Origin: Chitinispirillaceae bacterium
Lineage (GTDB): Bacteria > Fibrobacterota > Chitinivibrionia > Chitinivibrionales > Chitinispirillaceae
Length of the DNA stretch: 24,886 nt
Direction of reading: 5' to 3'
Assembly (NCBI GenBank): GCA_016926315.1
Contig: JAFGOU010000007.1
Span: forward strand, 1 to 24,886
The notes beneath the pieces are model-generated. The model worked only from the letters and a program-made list of their open reading frames with translations. It was not told the origin of the DNA and ran no database searches. Of the stretch, positions 7,063-14,959 are shown one piece after another. Every line of letters starts with the position of its first letter. Positions within the stretch are counted from its first letter, which is position 1. A program made the translations under genes and the position numbers.

Positions 7063-7112
7063 CGCCATCCTCCCGGGCAAGTGGCGTAAGTTAATGATGG
7101 CGCGCGTTTTTT
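7063..7112 (+). terminator. Candidate intrinsic terminator of the MORN lipoprotein gene
   Basis: CGCCATC at 7063-7069 pairs perfectly with GATGGCG at 7096-7102, and a run of six T follows at 7107-7112 after CGCG. The 26-nt loop and the 4-nt gap before the T-tract make it a weaker example than a textbook terminator. It lies 21 bp after the stop codon and before the convergent AbiEi gene. Confidence 0.4.
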
Positions 7113-7142
7113 CCGGCAAAAGATCGTCGATCCGCAAAACCG

Positions 7143-7757
7143 TTATAAAAGTTGTTCCAGTTTTGCCGCCACATGCGCCCCGATCCGTTTATCCTCGATA
7201 CGCTTCACCCAGTTCCACGCCCGCTTCTTTCCGAACGTTCGGGGAAAATGAAGTTCGGGAAAATACGAATACCGGCGATTCCTGCGCGACGATACATACA
7301 GGCAATCCACAAGCGCCTTTTCCGGCGTTGCGATCAGGAATGACCCGGAACCCGCAGACCAGTCATATCCCTTGAAAAAAGAAGGGGCAATCCGGTGGAT
7401 TTGAAACGTTCCAATCGCCGTGGTTATCTTCCGGGTATGAGTCGTTGAGGCAACCGTGATTGACTGGGGGATCTGTTCGATGATCCCATGAATATGTAAA
7501 GCGCTTGTAAAGGAGACGTATGCCGGCCCTCCTTTGACGAGATGTTGTGCCAGGAAATACGGGTTTATTTTTTCGCGTCCCGGCCCGAAGGTTCCCATCC
7601 AGAGACCCCGCCGGACACGCATCACCACTCCCTGTCGTTCAAGATGAGAGAGCGACTGCACGATCGAAGACAACGACCCGCCGCGGATGGCGTGGATTTC
7701 CGCGGTGGAGAATACGGGTCGATCAATCGTCCCGATGGCCTCGAGTACCGATCCCAT
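7143..7757 (-). CDS. abiEi: AbiEi-like antitoxin (type IV toxin-antitoxin)
   Basis: This 204-aa protein is of the AbiEi antitoxin type. An N-terminal winged-helix region at about 15-55 (FSTAEIHAIRGGSLSSIVQSL, then LERQGVVMRVRRGLW) should bind DNA for autorepression. The C-terminal part has the family's AYVSFTSALHIHGIIEQIP and IATPEKALVDCLY segments, the ones usually required for neutralisation. Its start overlaps the toxin stop by 1 bp (TGATG), so translation is coupled. In the described AbiE systems the antitoxin gene precedes the toxin; here it follows it. AbiE pairs act in phage abortive infection or element maintenance. The role here is inferred from the family. Confidence 0.85.
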   Translation of the reverse strand: MGSVLEAIGTIDRPVFSTAEIHAIRGGSLSSIVQSLSHLERQGVVMRVRRGLWMGTFGPGREKINPYFLAQHLVKGGPAYVSFTSALHIHGIIEQIPQSITVASTTHTRKITTAIGTFQIHRIAPSFFKGYDWSAGSGSFLIATPEKALVDCLYVSSRRNRRYSYFPELHFPRTFGKKRAWNWVKRIEDKRIGAHVAAKLEQLL

Positions 7758-8536
7758 CAGTCACGCCCTGGTTGATTGGAATCAAGGAAAGCATCGACCT
7801 GCAGCCTGATCTCGTCAAACGCTTCCCGCGTTCCCAATTGTTCCCGATCTTCCGGCGCCAGATATTCGACAACCGTATCTCTGAATCGTTCATAGTCAAT
7901 GGAATACAGGTTGCTTCGCGCATCGCTCACGATCTTCTTCGGAAGAGGTACTATTCCGTCCGCCGCATGAGAGCGCAGGAGGTAGATATCAAAAACATCA
8001 CGCGCTTGAACGGCTGCCCTTCCCGCAAGCGCACGGATTTTCTGCGCCAGCGCGATCGGCGCAGGGTAATGGGGTGCCAGAAACGGGGCCATCCGGAACT
8101 TTCGCAGCACGCTCCGACCGATCTCCTTCACCACAGGAGACCCCATCATTCCGCGGTGTGAGTATTCTATTTTTGTAAAGAGGTCAAGCCCGTCACGCAT
8201 GACCAGATGCACCTTAAACCGCTGCGTGCTTTCGGTCTGTTTTGCCGTACGCATATCCTGCGGAACGACACGATCGATACCAAATACCGCCATGGTATCC
8301 AAAAAGGTTTTCATCGACAGAATTTTCAGAACGATGTCCTGTAGACGGATCAACGGGATTCCGACGCAGTCAAAGTCCATGTCCTCGGAATATCGCGGAC
8401 TTTCAAAAAAAAACCGAAGGTTTACTCCACCTTTGAGGGCAAAGGTACCTGTTTTTGCCTCACGGACGAATTGACGCAAAAACTCAAGATGAAAGAGCTC
8501 CATGATCTCTATGGGTTCATACGTAATGGCAGCCAT
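7757..8536 (-). CDS. abiEii: AbiEii/AbiGii-family nucleotidyltransferase toxin
   Basis: This 259-aa protein belongs to the AbiEii nucleotidyltransferase family (DNA polymerase beta-like fold). The motifs are all visible: KGGVNLRFF at 35-43, the active-site block RYSEDMDFD at 48-56 with D52 and D54 as expected metal ligands, a K-x-E in FTKIEYSHRG, and a C-terminal helix block AQKIRALAGRAAVQARDVFDIYLL. Family members act on GTP or on tRNA 3' ends; the substrate here is unknown. The coding region begins almost directly at the predicted transcription start and has no Shine-Dalgarno sequence, so a leaderless message is likely. The active-site residues are intact, so the toxin is probably functional. 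Confidence 0.87.
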   Translation of the reverse strand: MAAITYEPIEIMELFHLEFLRQFVREAKTGTFALKGGVNLRFFFESPRYSEDMDFDCVGIPLIRLQDIVLKILSMKTFLDTMAVFGIDRVVPQDMRTAKQTESTQRFKVHLVMRDGLDLFTKIEYSHRGMMGSPVVKEIGRSVLRKFRMAPFLAPHYPAPIALAQKIRALAGRAAVQARDVFDIYLLRSHAADGIVPLPKKIVSDARSNLYSIDYERFRDTVVEYLAPEDREQLGTREAFDEIRLQVDAFLDSNQPGRD

Positions 8537-8543
8537 AAATTGG

Positions 8544-8572
8544 ATTATAATTTATTTTTAACTAAATTACAA
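8544..8572 (-). promoter_or_regulatory. Promoter of the abiEii-abiEi pair with internal inverted repeat; probably leaderless
   Basis: On the minus strand a -35 TTGTAA (complement of 8567-8572) and a perfect -10 TATAAT (complement of 8544-8549) are separated by 17 bp. The toxin ATG begins at 8536, seven bases past the -10, so transcription should start at or next to the A of the ATG. No ribosome site is visible, which fits a leaderless message. A perfect 7-bp inverted repeat, TAATTTA (8548-8554) and TAAATTA (8563-8569), lies between and partly over both hexamers. It is a candidate operator for AbiEi. Confidence 0.55.
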
Positions 8573-8585
8573 TACAATATTAAAT

Positions 8586-10037
8586 TCATTTCCCCACCAC
8601 CGCTTCGGCCACTTTTTCCAGGATCTTTTCCTGCAACACCCAGTCATCGTACTGGGTCTTTCCGGTCCTTGAGCAGAAAATGGCGAATGCATACGGCCCG
8701 GAATCGAGCATGAGATACCCGGCGAGCGTGCTGACCCCGTAGTTATTAAGCGTGCCGGTTTTCGCGCGCACAAGCCCTTTTAGCCGTGATTTTGTAAATC
8801 TGCTCTTGACCGTTCCATCCACGCCCCCGATGGAGAGTGCGGCCATATATTCGGGCCAGTATGTTTTCTGCTTCCATATATAGTCGAGCAGGGCAACGAC
8901 CTGAGCGGTGCCCAGCCGGTTGAAATTTCCCATGCCCGACCCGTTTTTAAGGATCGGTTGACTCGGAAGGTTCCGCTGTTTCCACCAGGTTGTTACGATC
9001 TCCGAAGAGAGTGCCCACGAACCCTGCACCGAGTCTCTTCGGGCGGAAAATGTTTTAAACAGCATCTCGGCAGTGAAATTGCTGGAATATTTAAACATAT
9101 CCTCCACTGATCTGGAAAGCGGCAGTGAGGTGAATTCAAGCATCGGCGGTTTTCCGGTAAGACGGCGCGGTACCCGTCTATGCACCACCTTTCCGGTAAA
9201 AACAATGCCTCTCCGTTTAAACAGCGGTTTAAGCACGCCGCCGAAGAATTCCCATGTCTGCCATACCCGGCGGTAGCTGTAACTGCCGGACCCGTTGACC
9301 GGCAGACCACCCTCTGCAATCACTGCCGTTTTTCCGGAATCCGGGCGGGTGGCAACATTAAATTCGCCTTTTTTTCCGGCAGGAAGGGTAACGGCGGAAT
9401 TGATCACCTTCACGTTGGTGTTTTCAGGAAACAGTTCGATGACCACCGGCTGTTTTATTTCCGTTCCCGGGCGATGATACACGGCTATGGTGCTGAAATT
9501 CGCCGACAGCGCGCCGATCAGGGGCTGATAGGCGCGGGACGAGGAATCCTCATCCAGGCCGGGACCAACGGTCACCGAATCAAAAAGGTAGTCGTCTATG
9601 ATAAGGTCCCCGGTTATGGTACGAAGGCCGCAGTGGTATAAATGATCGACGAAAAGCCACAGCCGTTCCGCGGTAAAAGAGGGATCACCCGCTCCCTGTA
9701 TGTAAAGATCCCGCACCGTAACCAGGGGACCGCGCGACAAAACAGTATCGGCATACACGCGTGTGGTGAAAAAATAGCCGGATCCGAGCAGTTCGAACGC
9801 CGCGGCACCGGTTATCAGCTTGGTTACGGACGCCGGGTTGAAAAGGGTATCGCCGTTTATCGCCGTGACCATGCTGTCGGTACGCAGATTTTTTACCGAC
9901 ACGCTCACACTTTTCGCCGGGCATTTCTGCGCACTGATAATCGCGGCGAGTTCCCTGGTCAGCGGCGGCCCGTCCTGTGCATGAAGAATCATTGCCGCCG
10001 TAACGAGCAGAAGGGAAGAAGAAAGAAAATATTTCAC
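8586..10037 (-). CDS. dacB: D-alanyl-D-alanine carboxypeptidase/endopeptidase, PBP4 (S13) family
   Basis: This is a 483-aa periplasmic class C penicillin-binding protein that trims or cleaves peptidoglycan cross-links. A signal peptide covers about residues 1-20 (ending LHA-QD). The serine peptidase motifs are SVTK at 70-73 (nucleophile S70, base K73), SSN at 318-320, and KTGT at 426-429 (RAKTGTLNNYG). The large insert between motifs 1 and 2 is typical of S13 enzymes. The start is a GTG (complement of 10035-10037) with AAGGAG (complement of 10045-10050) upstream. The gene stands between the toxin pair, with a 49-bp gap containing that pair's own promoter, and the divergent 70-aa protein. Confidence 0.95.
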   Translation of the reverse strand: MKYFLSSSLLLVTAAMILHAQDGPPLTRELAAIISAQKCPAKSVSVSVKNLRTDSMVTAINGDTLFNPASVTKLITGAAAFELLGSGYFFTTRVYADTVLSRGPLVTVRDLYIQGAGDPSFTAERLWLFVDHLYHCGLRTITGDLIIDDYLFDSVTVGPGLDEDSSSRAYQPLIGALSANFSTIAVYHRPGTEIKQPVVIELFPENTNVKVINSAVTLPAGKKGEFNVATRPDSGKTAVIAEGGLPVNGSGSYSYRRVWQTWEFFGGVLKPLFKRRGIVFTGKVVHRRVPRRLTGKPPMLEFTSLPLSRSVEDMFKYSSNFTAEMLFKTFSARRDSVQGSWALSSEIVTTWWKQRNLPSQPILKNGSGMGNFNRLGTAQVVALLDYIWKQKTYWPEYMAALSIGGVDGTVKSRFTKSRLKGLVRAKTGTLNNYGVSTLAGYLMLDSGPYAFAIFCSRTGKTQYDDWVLQEKILEKVAEAVVGK

Positions 10038-10135
10038 CTGAATACTCCTTTTTTTCTTTTACATGAACCCTCAATAACCTATTTTTTAACCATCACATTT
10101 ATAGGCCCGGTAGTAGGGGCGCGGGAGAATCTTGT

Positions 10136-10348
10136 ATGCCAAAATTTGCCATAGCCTTCATCGCACCGTCAAAAAACGCTCAACTGTGTCACCGAATCAT
10201 TGACGGCGACACCAAGGAAGACGTGCTGCGGCGCTTTTTCAATGAGGAGCTGAAAGAGTACTATTCGGAGGACGATCAGGGCTATTTCTACTTCAAAGAG
10301 GATTTCTTTGACGAGCGCTCCACCATCGGCAGCATCATTGAATTGTAA
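10136..10348 (+). CDS. Small acidic protein of unknown function (70 aa)
   Basis: This 70-aa protein has a hydrophobic start (PKFAIAFIAP), a KEDVLRRFFNEELKEYYSEDDQGYFYFKEDFFDE core very rich in Asp, Glu, Phe and Tyr, and the ending STIGSIIEL. There is no signal peptide, metal motif or membrane helix. The layout resembles a compact ferredoxin-like or PII-like beta-alpha-beta domain, but this is a guess. A GGGAG ribosome site at 10123-10127 and clean codon structure between dacB and nrdR support a real gene. I do not recognise the family. Confidence 0.65.
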   Translation: MPKFAIAFIAPSKNAQLCHRIIDGDTKEDVLRRFFNEELKEYYSEDDQGYFYFKEDFFDERSTIGSIIEL

Positions 10349-10409
10349 GTGCCGGACGCCGGCCATACGACTCATGGTCCCGCTGTCCATTTCCCGTTTA
10401 TAACAACCG

Positions 10410-10889
10410 CTATTTTCGATCCCGCGACGGCGTCTCGCCTTTCGATTCTATCCCTTTTACTTCAGAGATAAAGTCGCTGACATCCTTGAATTTCCGGTAC
10501 ACCGATGCAAACCGCACATATGCCACCTCATCGATTTCATACAATTCCGCCATGACCATTTTACCGATGTCCGTGGCGGGTATTTCCGACTTGCCCTGTT
10601 TTTCAAGCTGGGTTTCAATGGTATCGGCGATGCTTTCGATCTTCTTCATGCTGATCGGCCGCTTTTTGCATGCGGCTATCAGTCCCTGCATCAGTTTCTG
10701 GCGATCGTAGGGTTCGCGTCGCTGGTCATTTTTGATAATGGTAATCGAAACGTTTTCAACATATTCGTAGGTCGTAAATCGCTGGCTGCACCGCATACAC
10801 TCCCTGCGTCGACGCACCGCGCTTCCCTCTTTGCTCGATCGCGAATCAACCACCTTGTCCTTTTCAGAACCACAGAATGGGCATCTCAT
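10410..10889 (-). CDS. nrdR: Transcriptional repressor NrdR
   Basis: This 159-aa regulator of ribonucleotide reductase genes has an N-terminal zinc ribbon with C3, C6, C31 and C34 (MRCPFC, then ECMRC) and a basic RRRR just before the second pair. The ATP-cone domain follows (about 46-136; YDRQKLMQGLIAACKKRPIS and ELYEIDEVAYVRFASVYRKF), which senses ATP/dATP. Length and motifs are canonical. The C-terminal tail adds a short charged extension. AAGGGG precedes the start, and a likely promoter lies ~60 bp upstream. No nrd gene is present in the window. A NrdR-box-like dyad does occur at 18209-18224. Confidence 0.96.
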   Translation of the reverse strand: MRCPFCGSEKDKVVDSRSSKEGSAVRRRRECMRCSQRFTTYEYVENVSITIIKNDQRREPYDRQKLMQGLIAACKKRPISMKKIESIADTIETQLEKQGKSEIPATDIGKMVMAELYEIDEVAYVRFASVYRKFKDVSDFISEVKGIESKGETPSRDRK

Positions 10890-10958
10890 AACGGTTTCCC
10901 CTTGGATAAACGATATATAGGGGTTAACTGCGCTTAAACGCTACCGGTTGTGTCCTTT

Positions 10959-10987
10959 AATATATATTGCCTGCCCGGTTTGTGCAA
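10959..10987 (-). promoter_or_regulatory. Candidate nrdR promoter
   Basis: On the minus strand, TTGCAC (complement of 10982-10987) and TATATT (complement of 10959-10964) are spaced by 17 bp. The -10 overlaps a short palindrome AATATATATT at 10959-10968. This places the start ~63 nt before nrdR. The -35 match is poor, so the call is tentative. Confidence 0.35.
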
Positions 10988-11018
10988 GGCGTGTAAAAAT
11001 GAGGACCCTGCTGCGGGA

Positions 11019-11723
11019 TTAAAAGGAGCCGGACAGGGATACGGCAAGTGTTTGCGACGACGATGAAATCTCCGGCACCAGCTCCAGGGAAGCCAGCGTT
11101 CCCCGCCGTATTGAGTTTCTTCGGGTAAAACTCCTTGTATCGATAAAGGCGACCACCCGGTTCAGCACCAGCGCGCCGAGAAAAAAAGAGGAGGCAATGC
11201 GAAATCTCCGGGAGGTTGTCCGTATCTCATTATAACGATCCTGCGAGGATTCGTCATCCCAGTGCCATGAAAGGTTTTCATCAATGATCTTATATTCCGG
11301 GGTACGGTTAAGGTCCATGACATCGTTGTACTCATTTACATCCATGAACGTACCAACGAGCTTCCAGTAGTATTCATCCGCATCTTTGATTTCACCCCGC
11401 GCTCCCGAATGCAGCCAGGCGTATCCTGCCGCATCCCTGGCGATCCGATTGGCGGACCGGCCGCAGAGAAAAAAGGCGAACAGGGAAGCTGCATCCGCAG
11501 TGAGATAGGCAAGCGCGGACCGATTCCTTTCAAGATAATGATGACCGCTCCCGGGCAGAAACAATGACGCGGCCATGGCCGTCCTTGACGATTTCTGCGG
11601 CCCGCTGCTTTTTGGAAAAAGGTCGATGGTATCGGTAAGGATCGTGCTCCGGCCCGTTTCCTGGGCGGCAAGACAAAACGGTATTGCCGACAGGAGAAAC
11701 AACACGACGGTCATCAGTCTCAA
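11019..11723 (-). CDS. Exported DUF5683-like envelope protein, smaller paralog
   Basis: This 234-aa protein has a signal peptide at 1-20 (MRLMTVVLFLLSAIPFCLAA). A conserved hydrophobic block at about 46-86 (SRTAMAASLFLPGSGHHYLE, then SALAYLTADAASLFAFF) has the LPGSG-[QH]-x-Y pattern of the DUF5683/P13-like family, and a second hydrophobic segment lies at about 176-192. A middle region rich in Tyr, Asp and Trp follows the first block. It overlaps the upstream gene by 4 bp (ATGA), and that gene carries the same core domain, so the two are translationally coupled paralogs. The function of the domain is unknown; it sits in the inner membrane or envelope. This is the last gene of the long minus-strand run. 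Confidence 0.8.
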   Translation of the reverse strand: MRLMTVVLFLLSAIPFCLAAQETGRSTILTDTIDLFPKSSGPQKSSRTAMAASLFLPGSGHHYLERNRSALAYLTADAASLFAFFLCGRSANRIARDAAGYAWLHSGARGEIKDADEYYWKLVGTFMDVNEYNDVMDLNRTPEYKIIDENLSWHWDDESSQDRYNEIRTTSRRFRIASSFFLGALVLNRVVAFIDTRSFTRRNSIRRGTLASLELVPEISSSSQTLAVSLSGSF

Positions 11724-13093
11724 AATCGCACCTGCAGCGCGTAACCGTTGACGGAATGAGATCCGGTGTTGACCTGTTGTTGCTCGATATCGATCCGCTG
11801 CCAGAAACTCTGCTCGCCGAGCAGGGCGTCATTATGCTTTTTTGCGATGATACCGGCGATAACCGCGCTGGCGATGTGGTTCACCAAAAGCGACATGTAA
11901 AAATTCCTGCCGATACGGGCGGATGACTGTGATTGCGTGATGAGGTCCATATAATGTGCCTGGTGCTTTGAAAATCCGAACGCACGGTCATTCTCCCCTT
12001 TGTGACCAATCAGGTAAACGGTATCGCCCTGGAGGCGCCGGTAAAGGAACGTCGTGTCGATATCTTCAAAGCCGTTGTTTGCGCTGAACGCCGGTTCAAC
12101 ATCTTCCCATCCCCTGACATAGATCGAATTTTCACCGAGCAGGTCGTAATACGCATCGTTTTTTTTACGGGCATTTTCGAGAAAGCCCTGTTCAAGAATC
12201 GAATCGCCGAAAAAAATGGAATCCAGATAGATCGAATTCGCCTTTTCGGGGCTGAACGTCTTGTTCAGGTAACGTCTGAGGTCTTCACAATAGCCTTCAA
12301 GCTTTCCCGCGTCGTAGTAACGATCGGCATAGGATCGCGCGGTCTTTTTCTGCTTTTTCCCTTTGGCAATGAACGCATATCCGGTTCCGAAGACCGCGGC
12401 TTCGAGCGCCAGAAATCCGGCAGCAAGAAGGTTTGACTGCACATAGACCTGGCCCGAACCCGGCAGAAGAAGCGACATGAGCATGGCGAGTTTTGGCGAA
12501 CGATACTCCTTGAGATTGGCCCCGAAATCGATGGAACGCACTTTTTCTATGTTCATTTTCTGTGCGACCGTGCTCTGAGGAACCGCCACCGCCGTTTCTG
12601 TAACCCGGGCCGGGGCTTCCACCGGTGCTTTGACCTGAAGGCCGGAGGAGGTGTCTGATCGCGCCGATGCGGCGGCGGTATCGTCCGGCGTTCCGGAAAG
12701 CGAATCCGTGACTGCCGCGGCATTTTTCACCTCAGCCTTCTTTTCCTGAGCGGGTTTCTCGTGGCCAAGCAGATCTTCGGCACCGCCATCGAGAATAAGG
12801 TCTTCGTCGATGATCGTCCTTGCGGTATCTTTTTTCACGGTCATTGTTTTTACTCCTTCCGGCGTCGCCGGTGATGGGGTCACCGGTGCACTGGCGGCAG
12901 TATCCTTCAAAACCTCCTCCGCCTGCACGACGGGTTCTTCAAGAATAAGCTCTTCGTCTGCCACGCCCGGTGCCGGCCGGGTAACCGCGGTCTTCCCGGA
13001 TAGAGACGCGGAATCCGGCGCTGCAAAGGAGATGGTTGCAAGGGCAGGAAGGGCAATACCGGCGGCAATGAAAAAACGGATGATCATGTTCAT
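11720..13093 (-). CDS. Exported DUF5683-like envelope protein with long low-complexity N-terminal region
   Basis: This is a 457-aa protein from the chosen ATG. It has a signal peptide (MIIRFFIAAGIALPALATI core, cleavage after SFA), then ~170 residues rich in Ala, Pro, Thr, Val and acidic residues, containing two similar short motifs, DEELILEEP and DEDLILDGG. A DUF5683-like core follows at about 198-245 (SPKLAMLMSLLLPGSGQVYV), shared with the following gene, and then a Tyr-rich C-terminal half. An in-frame ATG at 13177 overlaps the dapB stop (TGATG) and would add 28 residues. I prefer 13093 because it places a normal signal peptide at the N-terminus and has GGGAAG upstream. The ATG at 13087 is also possible. 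Linkage to dapB suggests coordinated envelope growth. Confidence 0.78.
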   Translation of the reverse strand: MNMIIRFFIAAGIALPALATISFAAPDSASLSGKTAVTRPAPGVADEELILEEPVVQAEEVLKDTAASAPVTPSPATPEGVKTMTVKKDTARTIIDEDLILDGGAEDLLGHEKPAQEKKAEVKNAAAVTDSLSGTPDDTAAASARSDTSSGLQVKAPVEAPARVTETAVAVPQSTVAQKMNIEKVRSIDFGANLKEYRSPKLAMLMSLLLPGSGQVYVQSNLLAAGFLALEAAVFGTGYAFIAKGKKQKKTARSYADRYYDAGKLEGYCEDLRRYLNKTFSPEKANSIYLDSIFFGDSILEQGFLENARKKNDAYYDLLGENSIYVRGWEDVEPAFSANNGFEDIDTTFLYRRLQGDTVYLIGHKGENDRAFGFSKHQAHYMDLITQSQSSARIGRNFYMSLLVNHIASAVIAGIIAKKHNDALLGEQSFWQRIDIEQQQVNTGSHSVNGYALQVRF

Positions 13094-13176
13094 ATACTTC
13101 CCGGGGTTATCATCATGCATAACAGGACCTGTTTTAAATGAAAGCGACAATCCGCCTTTTGCTTCCTGCGAACGCA

Positions 13177-13983
13177 TCAGATTCCCAGAACGTCGCGCAT
13201 TGAATAATATCCCTTTTCCCGGGACGATAGCCAGATCGCGGCCGCAACCGCTCCGCGGGCCAAGGTGCTCCGGCTGTGCGCCATATGCCGCAATTCCAGG
13301 CGTTCGCCAATTCCCGCAAAAAGCACGGTATGGTCTCCGACGATATCGCCGCCGCGCAACGCATGCATTCCCACTTCATTTTTCGGGCGGTCCTGCGTCA
13401 TCATGCCGCTGCGACCGTCTTTGACTGCTTCTGCATAGGGGAGGCCATAAGCGGCAGAGACGATTTCGCCGAGACGGCGGGCTGTCCCGCTCGGCGCATC
13501 CCTTTTATAACGGTGGTGCGCCTCAACGATTTCGATGTCAAAGTCGTTTTTCAGGCGGGAACTGACCTGTTCGGTCAGCCAGAAAAGGAGGTTCACGCCC
13601 AGACTCATGTTGGGACTCACCAGCACCGGCGCGCGCTCAGAAATCTCCCTGGCGATGGCAAATTCGTCCTCACCAAGGCCGGTCGTGCCGATGACGAGAC
13701 GTGGAGTGCCGTTTTTTGCGTTGAAAAGAAGCCTGCGGGTGGACTGCGGTGAGGAAAAATCGATGATAACGTTTTTGTCAACGACCTCCCGGGTGATCAC
13801 ATCGGTTACCGGGATGCCGATGTCGCTCCTGCCGACGCAGGCCCCGTAATCCTCCCCGCACCGGGGGTGTCCTTGACGATCTATCGCAGCGCATAAGCGG
13901 AGATCAGGGTTGGAAAGAACCAGATGAGCGATTTCGATTCCCATCTTACCCAGTGCGCCGTTGATCGCGATCGGAAGCGCCAT
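13177..13983 (-). CDS. dapB: 4-hydroxy-tetrahydrodipicolinate reductase
   Basis: This 268-aa enzyme reduces the DapA product with NAD(P)H in the lysine and meso-diaminopimelate pathway. The N-terminal nucleotide site is INGALGKMG at residues 7-15. IIDFSSPQST and VIGTTGL follow. The catalytic segment EAHHRYKRDAPSGTA carries the expected His pair and Lys, and GMHALRGGDIVGDHTV is typical of the C-terminal domain. The start at 13983 is chosen because it gives the family N-terminus and is eight bases from AAGGA (complement of 13992-13996). An upstream frame extends to 14097 but would run into dapA, and ATG 13989 is a near alternative. dapA lies 19 bp upstream. Confidence 0.95.
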   Translation of the reverse strand: MALPIAINGALGKMGIEIAHLVLSNPDLRLCAAIDRQGHPRCGEDYGACVGRSDIGIPVTDVITREVVDKNVIIDFSSPQSTRRLLFNAKNGTPRLVIGTTGLGEDEFAIAREISERAPVLVSPNMSLGVNLLFWLTEQVSSRLKNDFDIEIVEAHHRYKRDAPSGTARRLGEIVSAAYGLPYAEAVKDGRSGMMTQDRPKNEVGMHALRGGDIVGDHTVLFAGIGERLELRHMAHSRSTLARGAVAAAIWLSSREKGYYSMRDVLGI

Positions 13984-14002
13984 CTGCATTGTCCTTATGA
14001 CG

Positions 14003-14884
14003 TTAAATCGAAAAACCGTATGCCTTAAGTACGGAAACAAGCCGGGCTTTATTGCCCTCTTCCATGGCCACAAGCGGCAGCCGCACCTGACCGGCATTCA
14101 TGCCGAGCAGGTTCATGGCGGTCTTGACCGGACTCGGGTTCGTCTCGATGAACATCGCCTGCGAGAGCGGCAGGAGCGTCTCGTGAAGCGAGAGCGCCAC
14201 GGCCATGTCTTTGGCGAAAAACGCGTCGATCATGGCAATGAGTTTTTCCGGTGCAAAATTGGCAACCACGGAGATGACCCCGCTGCCGCCGCAGGCGAGG
14301 ATCGGCAGGGTGAGCGGATCGTCGCCGGAAAGGATGGTAAGACGGTCGCCGCAACGCCGGTGTATCTCCGACACCTGTAATACGTTACCGCTTGCCTCCT
14401 TGACCGCCACAATGTTCCTGCATTCGCACAGGCGTTCCATCGTTTCGGGCAGCAGGTTGACACCGGTACGAACGGGAACATTATATACGACAATCGGAAT
14501 GTCGACCTGTGAGGCGATGGCCGTAAAATGCCGGTACAAGCCCTCCTGCGTAGGCCGGTTGTAGTAGGGCGTAATGCAAAGGATCGCATCGGCCCCCTTT
14601 TCCCGTGCATGCCGCGCGGCATTAAGCGACTCCGCGGTATTGTTCGACCCTGCACCCGCAATTACCTGGATCTTTCCCTTAGCCTGCTCAAGAGCCACAT
14701 CAACGACGCGATTGTGCTCTTTCCATGAAAGCGTGGCCGATTCTCCGGTGGTCCCGCAGGGGACAATACCCGCCACGCCCTTGCCGATCAGAAAATCAAC
14801 GTTGGATCGGAGGGCGGCTTCATTTACCGACCCGTTTTCCCCGAAAGGAGTAACGATCGCGACATAACACCCGCGCAGATTCAT
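14003..14884 (-). CDS. dapA: 4-hydroxy-tetrahydrodipicolinate synthase
   Basis: This 293-aa class I aldolase condenses pyruvate with aspartate semialdehyde, the first committed step to diaminopimelate and lysine. It has GTTGE at 44-48 (catalytic Thr), ITPYYNRP with the Tyr relay, Y134 in VVYNVPVRTG, and the Schiff-base lysine K162 in VAVKEASG. The length is typical and all catalytic residues are present. GAGGA (complement of about 14890-14894) precedes the ATG. It is followed by dapB after 19 bp and preceded by rplI after 75 bp, so the ribosomal and diaminopimelate genes may share a transcript. Confidence 0.97.
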   Translation of the reverse strand: MNLRGCYVAIVTPFGENGSVNEAALRSNVDFLIGKGVAGIVPCGTTGESATLSWKEHNRVVDVALEQAKGKIQVIAGAGSNNTAESLNAARHAREKGADAILCITPYYNRPTQEGLYRHFTAIASQVDIPIVVYNVPVRTGVNLLPETMERLCECRNIVAVKEASGNVLQVSEIHRRCGDRLTILSGDDPLTLPILACGGSGVISVVANFAPEKLIAMIDAFFAKDMAVALSLHETLLPLSQAMFIETNPSPVKTAMNLLGMNAGQVRLPLVAMEEGNKARLVSVLKAYGFSI

Positions 14885-14959
14885 TGGTATCCTCTATGGA
14901 CCGGATACGCCGTGTTTCCTCAACCTCAAGGTACCAACCCGCGTGCCCGGTCCGGTTTT

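Noticed and set aside
12810..13424. 204-aa plus-strand frame opposite the DUF5683-like gene and dapB
   Set aside because: It is antisense to two genes with clear motifs and crosses the boundary between them; no independent support.
13984..14097. N-terminal extension of dapB
   Set aside because: It would overlap the dapA coding end, has no family similarity, and a ribosome site fits the internal start at 13983.
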